This document shows positions 1 to 7,759 of a DNA stretch of 64,000 nt, one piece after another. The position numbers and the translations under genes are program-made. This stretch comes from Paenibacillus taichungensis (GTDB lineage: Bacteria; Bacillota; Bacilli; Paenibacillales; Paenibacillaceae), in the NCBI RefSeq assembly GCF_013359905.1, contig NZ_JABMCC010000105.1, positions 124,001 through 188,000 on the forward strand. Direction: 5' to 3'. The notes beneath the pieces are model-generated. The model was not told the origin of the DNA, did no database searches, and worked only from the letters and a program-made list of their open reading frames with translations. Each line of letters starts with the position of its first letter. The first letter of the stretch is position 1.

Positions 1-1
1 G

Positions 2-616
2 GAAATTGTTGAGAAGTTCGGCTCGAAGCTGAACAGGCGTGACCTTAGCCCAAGGCTGGCTGAGAATATGCACGTACAGACTGCCAAAGTATCGTTATCC
101 GATGCCGGGGCAGCTCTGGAATCGCATTTGACAAACCGCTTGCTGGAACTCGACTATAGCTGGGCAGAGAAAGCCAAAGAACGGCTTGATCTGGAGCTTG
201 CTGTTGTCGACACGTACTATGAAGCAGTTCTTAGAGAGGACACCCCTGAGGTCGACGTCGACGTAGATACAACCTCCTCCAGCACAGACGGTTCAACGGA
301 TCAGGAATATGCAGGGACCGGATCATTTGCTCCAATTCAGACTTCCCGCTCCGGCCCTTCCCGTATCCAGAATGTACGTCTGCAGCCCGTTCAACCAACT
401 AATGTGACAATCGGATCAGATGTCGAACTCGCTGCTGAAGCTGCTGTTCAGGCAGAACCAGAAACGGACCCGGAACAGGATAAAGCCCGCCAAGCGGTCA
501 TGGACCGGGAAGCCATGAAGCTGCAATACGAGACACGACGTACCGAGATGATCTGGCAATATGAGCCCAAAGTGAAGGTGACTGCGATTAGCAGTGGCAT
601 GTTTCATTTAAGATAG
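2..616 (+). CDS. yqhG: YqhG family protein, 5'-truncated by window edge
   Basis: The reading frame is open from base 2, so the gene enters from the left and only about 204 C-terminal codons are seen; the first internal ATG (68) is not the true start. Two blocks resemble Bacillus subtilis YqhG: the helix with SWAEKAKERLDLELA followed by YYEAV, and the C-terminal end YEPKVKVTAISSGMFHL. YqhG is a conserved Firmicute protein of unknown function. Between these blocks there is a low-complexity, acidic and Ser/Thr-rich stretch of roughly 80 residues (residues TTSSSTDGSTD onward) that is longer than I recall for the Bacillus protein and probably a disordered insertion. A strong hairpin terminator follows directly. 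Identification rests on remembered family similarity, not on a search. Confidence 0.75.
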   Translation, partial: EIVEKFGSKLNRRDLSPRLAENMHVQTAKVSLSDAGAALESHLTNRLLELDYSWAEKAKERLDLELAVVDTYYEAVLREDTPEVDVDVDTTSSSTDGSTDQEYAGTGSFAPIQTSRSGPSRIQNVRLQPVQPTNVTIGSDVELAAEAAVQAEPETDPEQDKARQAVMDREAMKLQYETRRTEMIWQYEPKVKVTAISSGMFHLR

Positions 617-625
617 ACGACGAAG

Positions 626-667
626 ACACTACTTTTCCCGCAAATGACGGCAAAAGTAGTGTTTATT
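626..667 (+). terminator. Rho-independent terminator after yqhG
   Basis: A perfect 11-bp inverted repeat (626-636 ACACTACTTTT with 652-662 AAAAGTAGTGT) ten bases after the yqhG stop, followed by a short T-containing tail. A further 15-base palindrome (AGGTTGC-A-GCAACCT, 686-700) lies between it and the next gene. Confidence 0.7.
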
Positions 668-799
668 CATGAGTGGCATCCCGACAGGTTGCAGCAACCT
701 TTGCATAACCCGTCCTCTAAAATGGAACTAGAAACGATTACGCAGCGAAAATGGAGTCCGTTTTGTCAGGATATGTACCCCAGAAAAGTAGGTGTTAGC

Positions 800-1849
800 A
801 TGAAACGACCCTTCCACAAGGGATGGAATGTGATTCGCCGAATAACCGGAATTGTAATGTGCCTTCTATGTGTAATCACCTTGCTCCCCTTATTACAAGC
901 TGAAGGTGCCGGAATTCAAAATGCATTTAGATCCGTACTCCCCACTACAATGGCTACAAGTACGGCGGAACTTCATTCCGACACACTGGCTCCTGATGCA
1001 GTACAACAATTTGCTCGCGAGCAAACCATCATTCTAAGTACTGAACATGAAAGGAACCATTGGGATCATGCCCAATTGGACTTTTATCCCCTCGGTCCAG
1101 GCACACGTAGCTGGTTGGTATACGCTAATGTTGGACAGTCACCCGTTGGTTATATGATCATTTCAGCTAACGACCAAGGACAATTTCAACTTAGCGAGTA
1201 TGGTCATGGAGAACAACGACCGTACAACTTTTCCTTGTTGGACCAAGCTCTGAATCGGCAGCAACTGGACTTGAAGGAGCTAATTACTAACGGAGGAGGG
1301 CTTCAATTACGCTATGCGCCTCCCCTGCTCACTTATTGGAAAGTGGAAAGACCTAACGATGATGCAATCTATATTGACGCAACCAATGGCGATACCTTGC
1401 CAACGGGTGTTCTGAATGCATTGGATAGGGACTCACAGCAGGCTACGAAACGAATGAAGTCCATAAGGTCAATATCTGTACAAGCTGTCGTGATAACGCC
1501 TGAAGATTCACTACAAGTCTCCTCGTTGTCCGTTGACTCCATGGATCTGCAACCTCTGTTTGATCCCGCGGACAATCTGTTATGGATCACTTCAAAAGCA
1601 CTTTCGATAAGCGACGTAAAGACATTGGATCAGCAATGGAAAGAGCATAAAAAGATCGTTTTCTCTGCAGATCAGCAAAATGTCTTGTATGGTGGGCCTT
1701 TGCCTGTCAGTGGTTATCAGATCTGGCGTGACGACCGTGGAACCGTTCAAAAACAATATGTAGCTATTGGCGGGAATACTTCGGTAAGACGATTTGTACC
1801 TCTTCAGACCTTGCTGCGCGACGGGCATTTCTATGCTGTGAAACCGTGA
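800..1849 (+). CDS. Secreted protein of unknown function
   Basis: A 349-residue protein with a clear N-terminal export signal: basic MKRPFHKGWNVIRR, then a hydrophobic core GIVMCLLCVITLLPLL and a small-residue region around AEGAG. I chose the ATG at 800, which has an AGTAGGTG ribosome binding site, rather than the upstream in-frame ATG at 644, which would place a hydrophilic tail before the signal peptide and lies across the yqhG terminator. The mature part has no motif I recognise; the segment WLVYANVGQSPVGYMIISA suggests a beta-sheet domain. It is monocistronic, bounded by terminators on both sides. Probably an extracytoplasmic or membrane-anchored protein; no enzymatic function can be assigned. 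Confidence 0.7.
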   Translation: MKRPFHKGWNVIRRITGIVMCLLCVITLLPLLQAEGAGIQNAFRSVLPTTMATSTAELHSDTLAPDAVQQFAREQTIILSTEHERNHWDHAQLDFYPLGPGTRSWLVYANVGQSPVGYMIISANDQGQFQLSEYGHGEQRPYNFSLLDQALNRQQLDLKELITNGGGLQLRYAPPLLTYWKVERPNDDAIYIDATNGDTLPTGVLNALDRDSQQATKRMKSIRSISVQAVVITPEDSLQVSSLSVDSMDLQPLFDPADNLLWITSKALSISDVKTLDQQWKEHKKIVFSADQQNVLYGGPLPVSGYQIWRDDRGTVQKQYVAIGGNTSVRRFVPLQTLLRDGHFYAVKP

Positions 1850-1868
1850 CCGATCCTCACAACAAATA

Positions 1869-1908
1869 AGACGCCTTCCTCTAATTCTTGATAGGAATGC
1901 GTCTTTTT
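1869..1908 (+). terminator. Rho-independent terminator, convergent gene pair
   Basis: Stem AGACGC-C-TTCCT / AGGAA-T-GCGTCT with one central mismatch, followed by TTTTT. It closes the secreted-protein gene and lies just beyond the 3' end of the opposing yqzE. Confidence 0.85.
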
Positions 1909-1943
1909 CTTTGGAAGAAGCTACTACTACGCTGGTTCTTTGA

Positions 1944-2168
1944 TTAACCTTTACGTGAAGAGCTTCGTTTCTGCATTTTCCCCTGCGAATCCATTGCTTT
2001 TTCCTTTTTCCCAACCCATAGAGATACGGCAAAAGGAATCATTCCAAACCATTTCATTGTCCACGGCTCTTTGGCTTTGGTGCGTCCTTTACGCTCATCC
2101 TTCGGAGTATCGATATAATGAACAACTCGCTCTGTAATGTATTTCACCAGTTCATCACTTTTGGCCAT
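1944..2168 (-). CDS. yqzE: YqzE family protein
   Basis: A small basic protein of 74 residues. The N-terminal MAKSDELVKYITERVVHYID followed by TPKDERK resembles Bacillus YqzE (a KYMTQELVKYMDTPKEER-type start), a conserved Firmicute protein of unknown function often found in or near competence gene regions. A central segment WTMKWFGMIPFAVSLWV could be a membrane-associating helix, followed by a Lys/Arg/Ser-rich tail. The start at 2168 is chosen because AGGGAGG sits eight bases upstream; the longer frame to 2195 would begin upstream of that site. Convergent with the secreted-protein gene on its left and divergent from the amidase gene on its right. Confidence 0.75.
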   Translation of the reverse strand: MAKSDELVKYITERVVHYIDTPKDERKGRTKAKEPWTMKWFGMIPFAVSLWVGKKEKAMDSQGKMQKRSSSRKG

Positions 2169-2363
2169 AACCTCTGCCTCCCTTAGCTCCGGCAAAGCCG
2201 GGGCTTATGTTATTTCTATTGTGTGCAGAAGGGATCATCAATAAACATTTTTTTTGCTGCAAAGAGTATGAAAAACAGAAGAATGCACAGTCTAATGCCA
2301 AAGGTATCCATCCACTCACTTTATGACATAAGATGCCTATTTCAAGAAGGAGCGTGTATTCTC

Positions 2364-3137
2364 ATGTATAAGCTGCTGGCCGCGTTGATGGCATTGCTAA
2401 TCAGCATCAGTTCCATCCCTCTAACCACACATGCCAGTGCGGCGACATTCGCCCTGACCGACCTACCTACATTGCATTCACAACGATCGCCCATAAGCCC
2501 ATCCATGTTGCCGGTAACCGATGGAGATGCCTATCACTCCACTCATCATGCGTTTGCAGCACCTGTCATCCTTCTGGACGTTGGTCATGGCGGCATTGAC
2601 GGTGGAACAACAGACCATGGTGTACTGGAAAAAGACATCAATCTAGCCATTAGCCAAAAGGTGTATCTCCTGCTTCGCAGCAAGGGTTATGCAGTCGTCA
2701 TCAACCGACTCGGCGATTATGCGCTGAGTGACGAGAATCGCTGGTTAAACAGTCGCTCACGCCATCGCAGAGATTTGGCTCAACGCAAAAGCCTTAGCGA
2801 AGAGGTTAGTACCGACATCGTCGTCAGCATCCATGCCAACTGGAGTCCGAGATCAGCTGCGCGAGGCCCTGTTGTTCTACATCAGAACGAAGGACGAAGC
2901 TACATGCTCGCAAGCTCCATTCAGAATCAGCTAAATCAATTGTACGAGACGGAGCGCGATGTTGTATGGGGCAAGCCCTTTTACCTGTTAAATCATGTGA
3001 AGCAACCCGCTGTAATTGTTGAAACCGGATTTCTGAGCAATGCACACGATCGCGCAATGATCAGCGACCCAAGCGAACAGAAACGGATTGCACAGTCCAT
3101 TGCTAATGGCATTATTTATTATCTGTCGGCAGTTTAG
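2364..3137 (+). CDS. N-acetylmuramoyl-L-alanine amidase (Amidase_3, CwlD-like)
   Basis: A zinc-dependent peptidoglycan amidase that cuts between N-acetylmuramate and L-alanine of the stem peptide. The 257-residue product has a signal peptide (MYKLLAALMALLISISSIPL...ASA), a short spacer, and one Amidase_3 domain from about residue 68. The expected zinc and catalytic residues are visible: His75 in DVGHGG, Glu89 in LEKDIN, His157 in SIHAN, and Glu220 in VETGF. No cell-wall-binding repeats or SLH domains are present, which suits a CwlD-type (spore cortex) or general amidase. The start at 2364 has an AAGAAGGAG site; the in-frame extension to 2223 has none. Its last 26 bases overlap the 3' end of the opposing deacetylase gene, so the two share a tail-to-tail end. 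Confidence 0.88.
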   Translation: MYKLLAALMALLISISSIPLTTHASAATFALTDLPTLHSQRSPISPSMLPVTDGDAYHSTHHAFAAPVILLDVGHGGIDGGTTDHGVLEKDINLAISQKVYLLLRSKGYAVVINRLGDYALSDENRWLNSRSRHRRDLAQRKSLSEEVSTDIVVSIHANWSPRSAARGPVVLHQNEGRSYMLASSIQNQLNQLYETERDVVWGKPFYLLNHVKQPAVIVETGFLSNAHDRAMISDPSEQKRIAQSIANGIIYYLSAV

Positions 3138-4056
3138 GCTCTGCTTGCCAATGCCACACATCTCGAACCAGATCGCTAATACCGACGAACTCAATCTGAT
3201 CTTTGAGCCGAGATACGGATTCATGGACGATAGCAGAGGTATTTAATCCGGTATGGCCAACGTGACCAATCACTACACACACATCTTTGTCGAAAGCACG
3301 TTGGGCTGCCAAATCCATTTGCTTGCGTATTTGTTGTTTGGAATTGTGGTCATCCAGAAAAATATCGTTGCCGACGGGTGGCATGTTTTTGGTGATGGCC
3401 AATTCCCCTACCACAGAGCGAAAATTGGTTCGACTATCCACAAAAAACAATCCACGTTCTCGACATACATCCAATACAATGGACATGATGCGTTTATCAG
3501 ACGTAATTTTGGAACCCATGTGGTTGTTCATACCGACGGCATAAGGAACTTCATCTATGGCTTTCTCCACTCGTTCACGCACTTCTTCATCCGTCAGATT
3601 GGATGTGATCGCTCCTGGACCGAGCCATTCCGGTCTGCCCTTTTTGGGCTCCATTGGCATGTGAACAATCACATCCATTCCTTTTTCATGTGCGGCAATC
3701 GCATCTTTCTTCGTCGTTGGCAAGAATGGCATCACGGCCAATGTGAGTTTAACCGGGGTCGCCAAAATTTCAGAAGTCCCTTTCATGTCATTCCCCGCAT
3801 CATCAATGATGATCGCCATTCGTTTACGCTGCGATTTGTCTGTCGGAGTTGGTGATATCTTACCTGAAGTTGAACCAGGTACTTGTGTTGAGGTCAGCTC
3901 CGTTAACATTTGCTCTGGCTGCCCTGAACGAATTTGTGATTCCGCACTGCTGGCAGAAAAGCCAAAACCATAAACCATGAATATCGTACCTGTGAGTACC
4001 ACTGACATTTTAAATTTCCAGGTGCAGGACCACCCTTTTCGTCCGGCCTTATTCAT
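3112..4056 (-). CDS. Divergent polysaccharide deacetylase (YibQ/DUF610 family), exported
   Basis: A 314-residue protein of the divergent polysaccharide deacetylase family (PF04748), a NodB-like fold whose members are secreted but whose substrate is largely unknown. It has an N-terminal membrane/signal segment (MSVVLTGTIFMVYGFGFSA), a Ser/Pro/Thr-rich spacer to about residue 75, then the domain. Family features visible are MAIIIDDAG (metal-site Asp pair), VIVHMPMEP, the GMNNHMGS block and the C-terminal VVIGHVGHT. The start at 4056 has AAAGGAGGG upstream. It is convergent and overlapping with the amidase gene, which also acts on the envelope, suggesting a small cell-wall module. Confidence 0.85.
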   Translation of the reverse strand: MNKAGRKGWSCTWKFKMSVVLTGTIFMVYGFGFSASSAESQIRSGQPEQMLTELTSTQVPGSTSGKISPTPTDKSQRKRMAIIIDDAGNDMKGTSEILATPVKLTLAVMPFLPTTKKDAIAAHEKGMDVIVHMPMEPKKGRPEWLGPGAITSNLTDEEVRERVEKAIDEVPYAVGMNNHMGSKITSDKRIMSIVLDVCRERGLFFVDSRTNFRSVVGELAITKNMPPVGNDIFLDDHNSKQQIRKQMDLAAQRAFDKDVCVVIGHVGHTGLNTSAIVHESVSRLKDQIEFVGISDLVRDVWHWQAEPKLPTDNK

Positions 4057-4132
4057 CCATCGTTCCCTCCTTTGTTCTGTCCCATCATTATTTGAACAAT
4101 GAAGGGGGAATATGTAGACAAAAAAAGCCTGT

Positions 4133-5029
4133 TCATTCCAATGGAGCGCTGAAGGCCGCTGTGTTGGAATGATGTAAGCGATATTGGCGAGGAGCCTGAC
4201 CTGTCAGTTGATGAAAAAGGCGAGAGAAGTAATGAACCGAGCTAAAATGATATTTTTCAGCAATTTGAGTGATATTTAATGTCGTGTGAAGCAAATCATA
4301 CTTCGCCCGTCCAATACGAAAGTGATTCATATACTGGATGGGGGAGTATCCGGTAGATTTCTTGAACAGCTCGAAAAAATGACCACGGCTCATTTTGAGA
4401 CTTTTGTGATAGATATCCAGCGGCTTGGGTGCTCCGTGAAGTAAGTCTTTCTCCAAAATTTTAAGAATATGGGCTATCCGGCGATCAGGGATTAAATGCC
4501 CCTTCTCCATGCAGCAGTTCAGAAAGTAGTCGATAAACGTTTGAAAATGACGCTGAATCGTCAAGCTCCGCATAAAAGTCTGCTCATTGGTATATGAACC
4601 ACTTTTATAAAAGTCTTGGAACAGATCCTGCCAGATTCGCAACGACTCCACCTTTGAAATCTCCCTAAGTTCATATGGAAAGGCTGGGCCAACAAAAGCT
4701 TGTTGCAACACCTGCGGCGGATAACAGATCGGACAGGACGTATCAAATACCTCTTTTCGCTCCACATAGTGCCAATCAAAATAACAACACAGATGTACCA
4801 TAGGGTTATTCCCATCAGCCACCCATTCATGTAATTGCCCTGCTGGAATATAGACCAGCGAACCAGGACCGAGCCTGCTGCTCAGACCATTTATACTTAA
4901 TATCCCATACCCTTCGCTGATCAAGTAAATGGAACTGGTATAACAAATTCGCGGAGAACTCGACTGTCCCTTCGCAAAAGGGTATCGGGTCGCCAAATAT
5001 ACATAGGGATGCAAGGAAGCAAAATTCAT
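4133..5029 (-). CDS. AraC family transcriptional regulator with cupin sensor domain
   Basis: A 298-residue one-component regulator. The N-terminal part (about residues 15-95, with GYGILSINGLSSRLGPGSLVYIPAGQ) is an AraC-type cupin ligand-binding domain. Residues about 195-290 hold two helix-turn-helix motifs, the second with the family signature SVHYFSRLFHQLTGQAPRQYR. Several Cys residues cluster in the sensor domain (CCYFDWH, SCPICYPP), which is unusual and could bind metal. It is divergently transcribed from the GH95-like gene at 5240, with about 210 bp between them containing two dyads at 5174-5209, so it probably controls that gene in response to a sugar. A site AAAGGAA lies upstream of the chosen ATG. 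Confidence 0.88.
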   Translation of the reverse strand: MNFASLHPYVYLATRYPFAKGQSSSPRICYTSSIYLISEGYGILSINGLSSRLGPGSLVYIPAGQLHEWVADGNNPMVHLCCYFDWHYVERKEVFDTSCPICYPPQVLQQAFVGPAFPYELREISKVESLRIWQDLFQDFYKSGSYTNEQTFMRSLTIQRHFQTFIDYFLNCCMEKGHLIPDRRIAHILKILEKDLLHGAPKPLDIYHKSLKMSRGHFFELFKKSTGYSPIQYMNHFRIGRAKYDLLHTTLNITQIAEKYHFSSVHYFSRLFHQLTGQAPRQYRLHHSNTAAFSAPLE

Positions 5030-5173
5030 TGGAAGTTTCCTTTCCGACTCCGTTTTTCTCGATGTTAACCTTTCATCCCCATCATCGAAAGGTACAATTG
5101 GGGACTAGAGGTACATATCAGCAGAGCACCAATTGATCTGACGATCGTGCAAATCATGGACGTCTTGCTAAAT

Positions 5174-5209
5174 ACAGCAAACTGCTGTTCAGATACAGTA
5201 ATAACTGTA
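5174..5209. promoter_or_regulatory. Two adjacent dyads, candidate operator for the AraC regulator
   Basis: In the 210-bp divergent spacer there are two neighbouring inverted repeats: ACAGCA-AAC-TGCTGT (5174-5188) and TACAGT-AATA-ACTGTA (5194-5209). They lie 31-66 bases upstream of the GH95-like start. The related half-sites (ACAG/CTGT) in tandem fit a dimeric regulator or AraC-type tandem site. Functional assignment is inference. Confidence 0.4.
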
Positions 5210-5239
5210 CATCGCATGACTTCATGAGGAGGACGACTT

Positions 5240-7678
5240 GTGCAGAAGAAGGATAGTCTAACGAAGAGAAAAAACGAGATAAAAAAGAACAGAGGCTATG
5301 AACGGGCCAAGCAGCATCCCATTTCCTTCACTGGTCCTGCGCCGGATTTTTTTGAAGGCGCACTACTGGGCAATGGAGGACTAGGTGTTGTCGTAACAAC
5401 CCGTCCAGACGCTGTGATGCTCCATTTTGGGCACAACAATGTATGGGATATTCGTCTCGCCGAAGAACACCGTGAAGAGCTCATGACTTTCCAAGAGGTA
5501 TATGACAGATTTGCTGCTCTGCCAGCTGATTTACCGCGATTAACGGATCATCCGTGGTACAAACAATATTGTGAGTTGGCTGGCCAAAATTACAGTAAGG
5601 CATATCCCAAGCCCATGCCCTGCGGGTCACTACTGCTGCGGTATGATCGGCGAAAGGCCGAAGTCATCGGCCACACCATGGATATTGCCAACGGCCTTTG
5701 CACGATTGATTTCCTGATCGATGGCAAACCTGCTGTATTCGAACTCTTTGTGGAAGGAGCGCACGACCGGATCTGGATGAAGGTAAGTGATACTGCGACG
5801 GGTGCTCCGATCCCCTTATTCGAGGAGATCAAGCTCATTCCTGATCCTGAAACACCGCCTGAATTTCCTCAAGCCGCAGTCGTTACCAGCGAAATTACGG
5901 GTAGGCAGTCATTTACGCAAATTTTGCCGTACGTGGAGCATCCCGCTGTGCCCTATATCACACATGAAAAAGATAGAGCTTTCCGGCTCGCTGTTAGCTC
6001 GTCTGGATTATCTGCAATGAAAGAACATGCTTTGCATCATCAGAAGCCCGCAGTCAACGGCTCTCCTCTGGGAGAACCTGTACATGGCTTTTTGGCCTGC
6101 GCAGAGCTCTGGGAAGGCCTTTATAGCAAACTGAATAATGAGGCCCACCCGCCAGAACTATCTTTTTTTAGTCAAGCTAAGGAAGAATCCAATGCCATGT
6201 GGCGTGATTATTGGAGCCGCTCCTCCGTCGCACTGGAAGACGAATTTCTGGAGCGTATCTGGTACCACAATCTGTACTTTTTTAATTGTGCCGTGAAAGA
6301 GGGCGTTACCTGTCCAGGTCTATTTGCCAACTGGAGCTATCGTACCATCGGTGCAGACTGGCATGGGGATTACCACATGAATTACAACACACAGCAGCCA
6401 TTCTGGCTCGCATTCTCCAGCAATCATCTCGACAAACATCTTCCCTACGTGGATATGGTTGATCATGTACTTCCCGTCAGCCGAGCGTGGGCACGTGATT
6501 ATTACGGACTGAGCGGAGCTTATTTCCCCCACTCGGCCTATCCTGTTGAAATGTCCATGATGCCCTACCCTGTCCCGCACTGGGGATGGGAAATCTGTGA
6601 GACGCCTTGGACCGTACAAAGTCTATGGTGGCACTATCTATATTCCATGGACGAGACGTTCCTGCGTGATCGTGCATTTCAACCCATGAAAGAAGCCGTG
6701 CTGTTTATGGTCGATTACATGAATCGCCCCGAATCACAGGGTGAACGCTGGGGAGATGGTAATTATCACATTTTTCCGACGGTGGTGCCGGAGCTATATG
6801 AGATTTCACCTGGCTTTGCCAAAAACAAAGACTGCCTGATTGACCTTACACTAACGCGCTTTCTGTTCAATGCGTACACTCAGGCTTGCGATGTCCTTAA
6901 TAGGATGGAATCCGAGCACGATCTGCTAGAGAAAGTAAAAGAGATTTTGAGCCATTTCCCTTCTTATCCGAAAGCCGAATCCCGCAACGGTTCAGTCTTT
7001 GTGTCGGTGGAGGGTGAGGATCCTGATGTGGTGTATAACGTCCCCATTCCTATTACGACCGTATTTCCAGGTGAAGAGCACGGACTTCATTCGCCAGAGG
7101 AGGAATACCAGACCGCGGTGAACTCCTACCTTAATCACCGCAACGAAGGCGGGAATGAACTGGTATTCTATCATCTTGCCGGAGCCCGGCTTGGCGTGTT
7201 GGATTTGGAACGCTTCAAGCGTCAAATCCAGTATTGTCTGCTACCAAACGGCACTTGCACAGATCGGGTCCTCATGAGCGGTGGTCGCTATGCTGACACG
7301 GAGAACTTCGATTTCATGTCCCGGATGGGTATCTGGTTCGAAAATTTCTCCCTGCCTGCCGTGATCAATGAATGCCTTCTTCAAAGTTATAATGGAAACC
7401 TGCGCTTCTTCCCCAACTGGCCGAGCGAACAGAAGGCAGAGTTCCATACTCTCCGTGCTGTGGGAGGCTTCCTTTTCAGTGCAGCTTTTGTGGATGGGGA
7501 GACGGATTGGATCGAGATTGAGAGCGAAGCTGGTGCTTGCCTAACCTTCTATATCCCTTGGGCAGAAGGGGCATTATGCACAGTTTCTTCTGGTGAGCAA
7601 TATATACTGTCTGGTCAGGTTGGCAAGATCACTACAGTAGCAGGGGATTTCATCTCCATTGTTAAAGCAACGGTTTAG
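5240..7678 (+). CDS. GH95-like glycoside hydrolase, cytoplasmic
   Basis: An 812-residue protein without signal peptide. Its N-terminal beta-domain begins with FTGPAPDFFEGALLGNGGLG, the GH95-type opening (compare LPLGNGRLG in the two GH95 enzymes further right), and the centre is an (alpha/alpha)6-barrel-like region. The pair Asn-x-Asn in HMNYNTQQ (about residues 380-382) and a Glu in FPTVVPE (about 517) line up with the Asn421/Asn423 and Glu566 positions of Bifidobacterium AfcA. At the position of the catalytic Asp (DGNF in other GH95 enzymes) it has WFENF (about 700), so the Asp is replaced. Substrate is therefore uncertain; an alpha-L-fucosidase-type or altered activity is possible. Translation starts at a GTG after AGGAGGACGACTT. 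It probably forms a regulator-enzyme pair with the divergent AraC gene. Confidence 0.72.
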   Translation: MQKKDSLTKRKNEIKKNRGYERAKQHPISFTGPAPDFFEGALLGNGGLGVVVTTRPDAVMLHFGHNNVWDIRLAEEHREELMTFQEVYDRFAALPADLPRLTDHPWYKQYCELAGQNYSKAYPKPMPCGSLLLRYDRRKAEVIGHTMDIANGLCTIDFLIDGKPAVFELFVEGAHDRIWMKVSDTATGAPIPLFEEIKLIPDPETPPEFPQAAVVTSEITGRQSFTQILPYVEHPAVPYITHEKDRAFRLAVSSSGLSAMKEHALHHQKPAVNGSPLGEPVHGFLACAELWEGLYSKLNNEAHPPELSFFSQAKEESNAMWRDYWSRSSVALEDEFLERIWYHNLYFFNCAVKEGVTCPGLFANWSYRTIGADWHGDYHMNYNTQQPFWLAFSSNHLDKHLPYVDMVDHVLPVSRAWARDYYGLSGAYFPHSAYPVEMSMMPYPVPHWGWEICETPWTVQSLWWHYLYSMDETFLRDRAFQPMKEAVLFMVDYMNRPESQGERWGDGNYHIFPTVVPELYEISPGFAKNKDCLIDLTLTRFLFNAYTQACDVLNRMESEHDLLEKVKEILSHFPSYPKAESRNGSVFVSVEGEDPDVVYNVPIPITTVFPGEEHGLHSPEEEYQTAVNSYLNHRNEGGNELVFYHLAGARLGVLDLERFKRQIQYCLLPNGTCTDRVLMSGGRYADTENFDFMSRMGIWFENFSLPAVINECLLQSYNGNLRFFPNWPSEQKAEFHTLRAVGGFLFSAAFVDGETDWIEIESEAGACLTFYIPWAEGALCTVSSGEQYILSGQVGKITTVAGDFISIVKATV

Positions 7679-7700
7679 CTCATCTTGTGGAATGTGTCCA

Positions 7701-7745
7701 TAAATAAGAAGCGTCCCGGACTATCCCGGGACGCTTCTTATTTAT
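7701..7745. terminator. Bidirectional terminator between convergent genes
   Basis: A perfect long hairpin, AATAAGAAGCGTCCCGG with its complement around an ACTAT-type loop, flanked by A-rich and T-rich ends. It serves both the GH95-like gene (plus) and the sugar-importer operon (minus). Confidence 0.93.
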
Positions 7746-7759
7746 AAATTGCTTTTCAA

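Noticed and set aside
1592..2032. Minus-strand ORF of 146 codons
   Set aside because: Lies antisense to the secreted protein gene, runs through the shared terminator and overlaps the yqzE 3' end.
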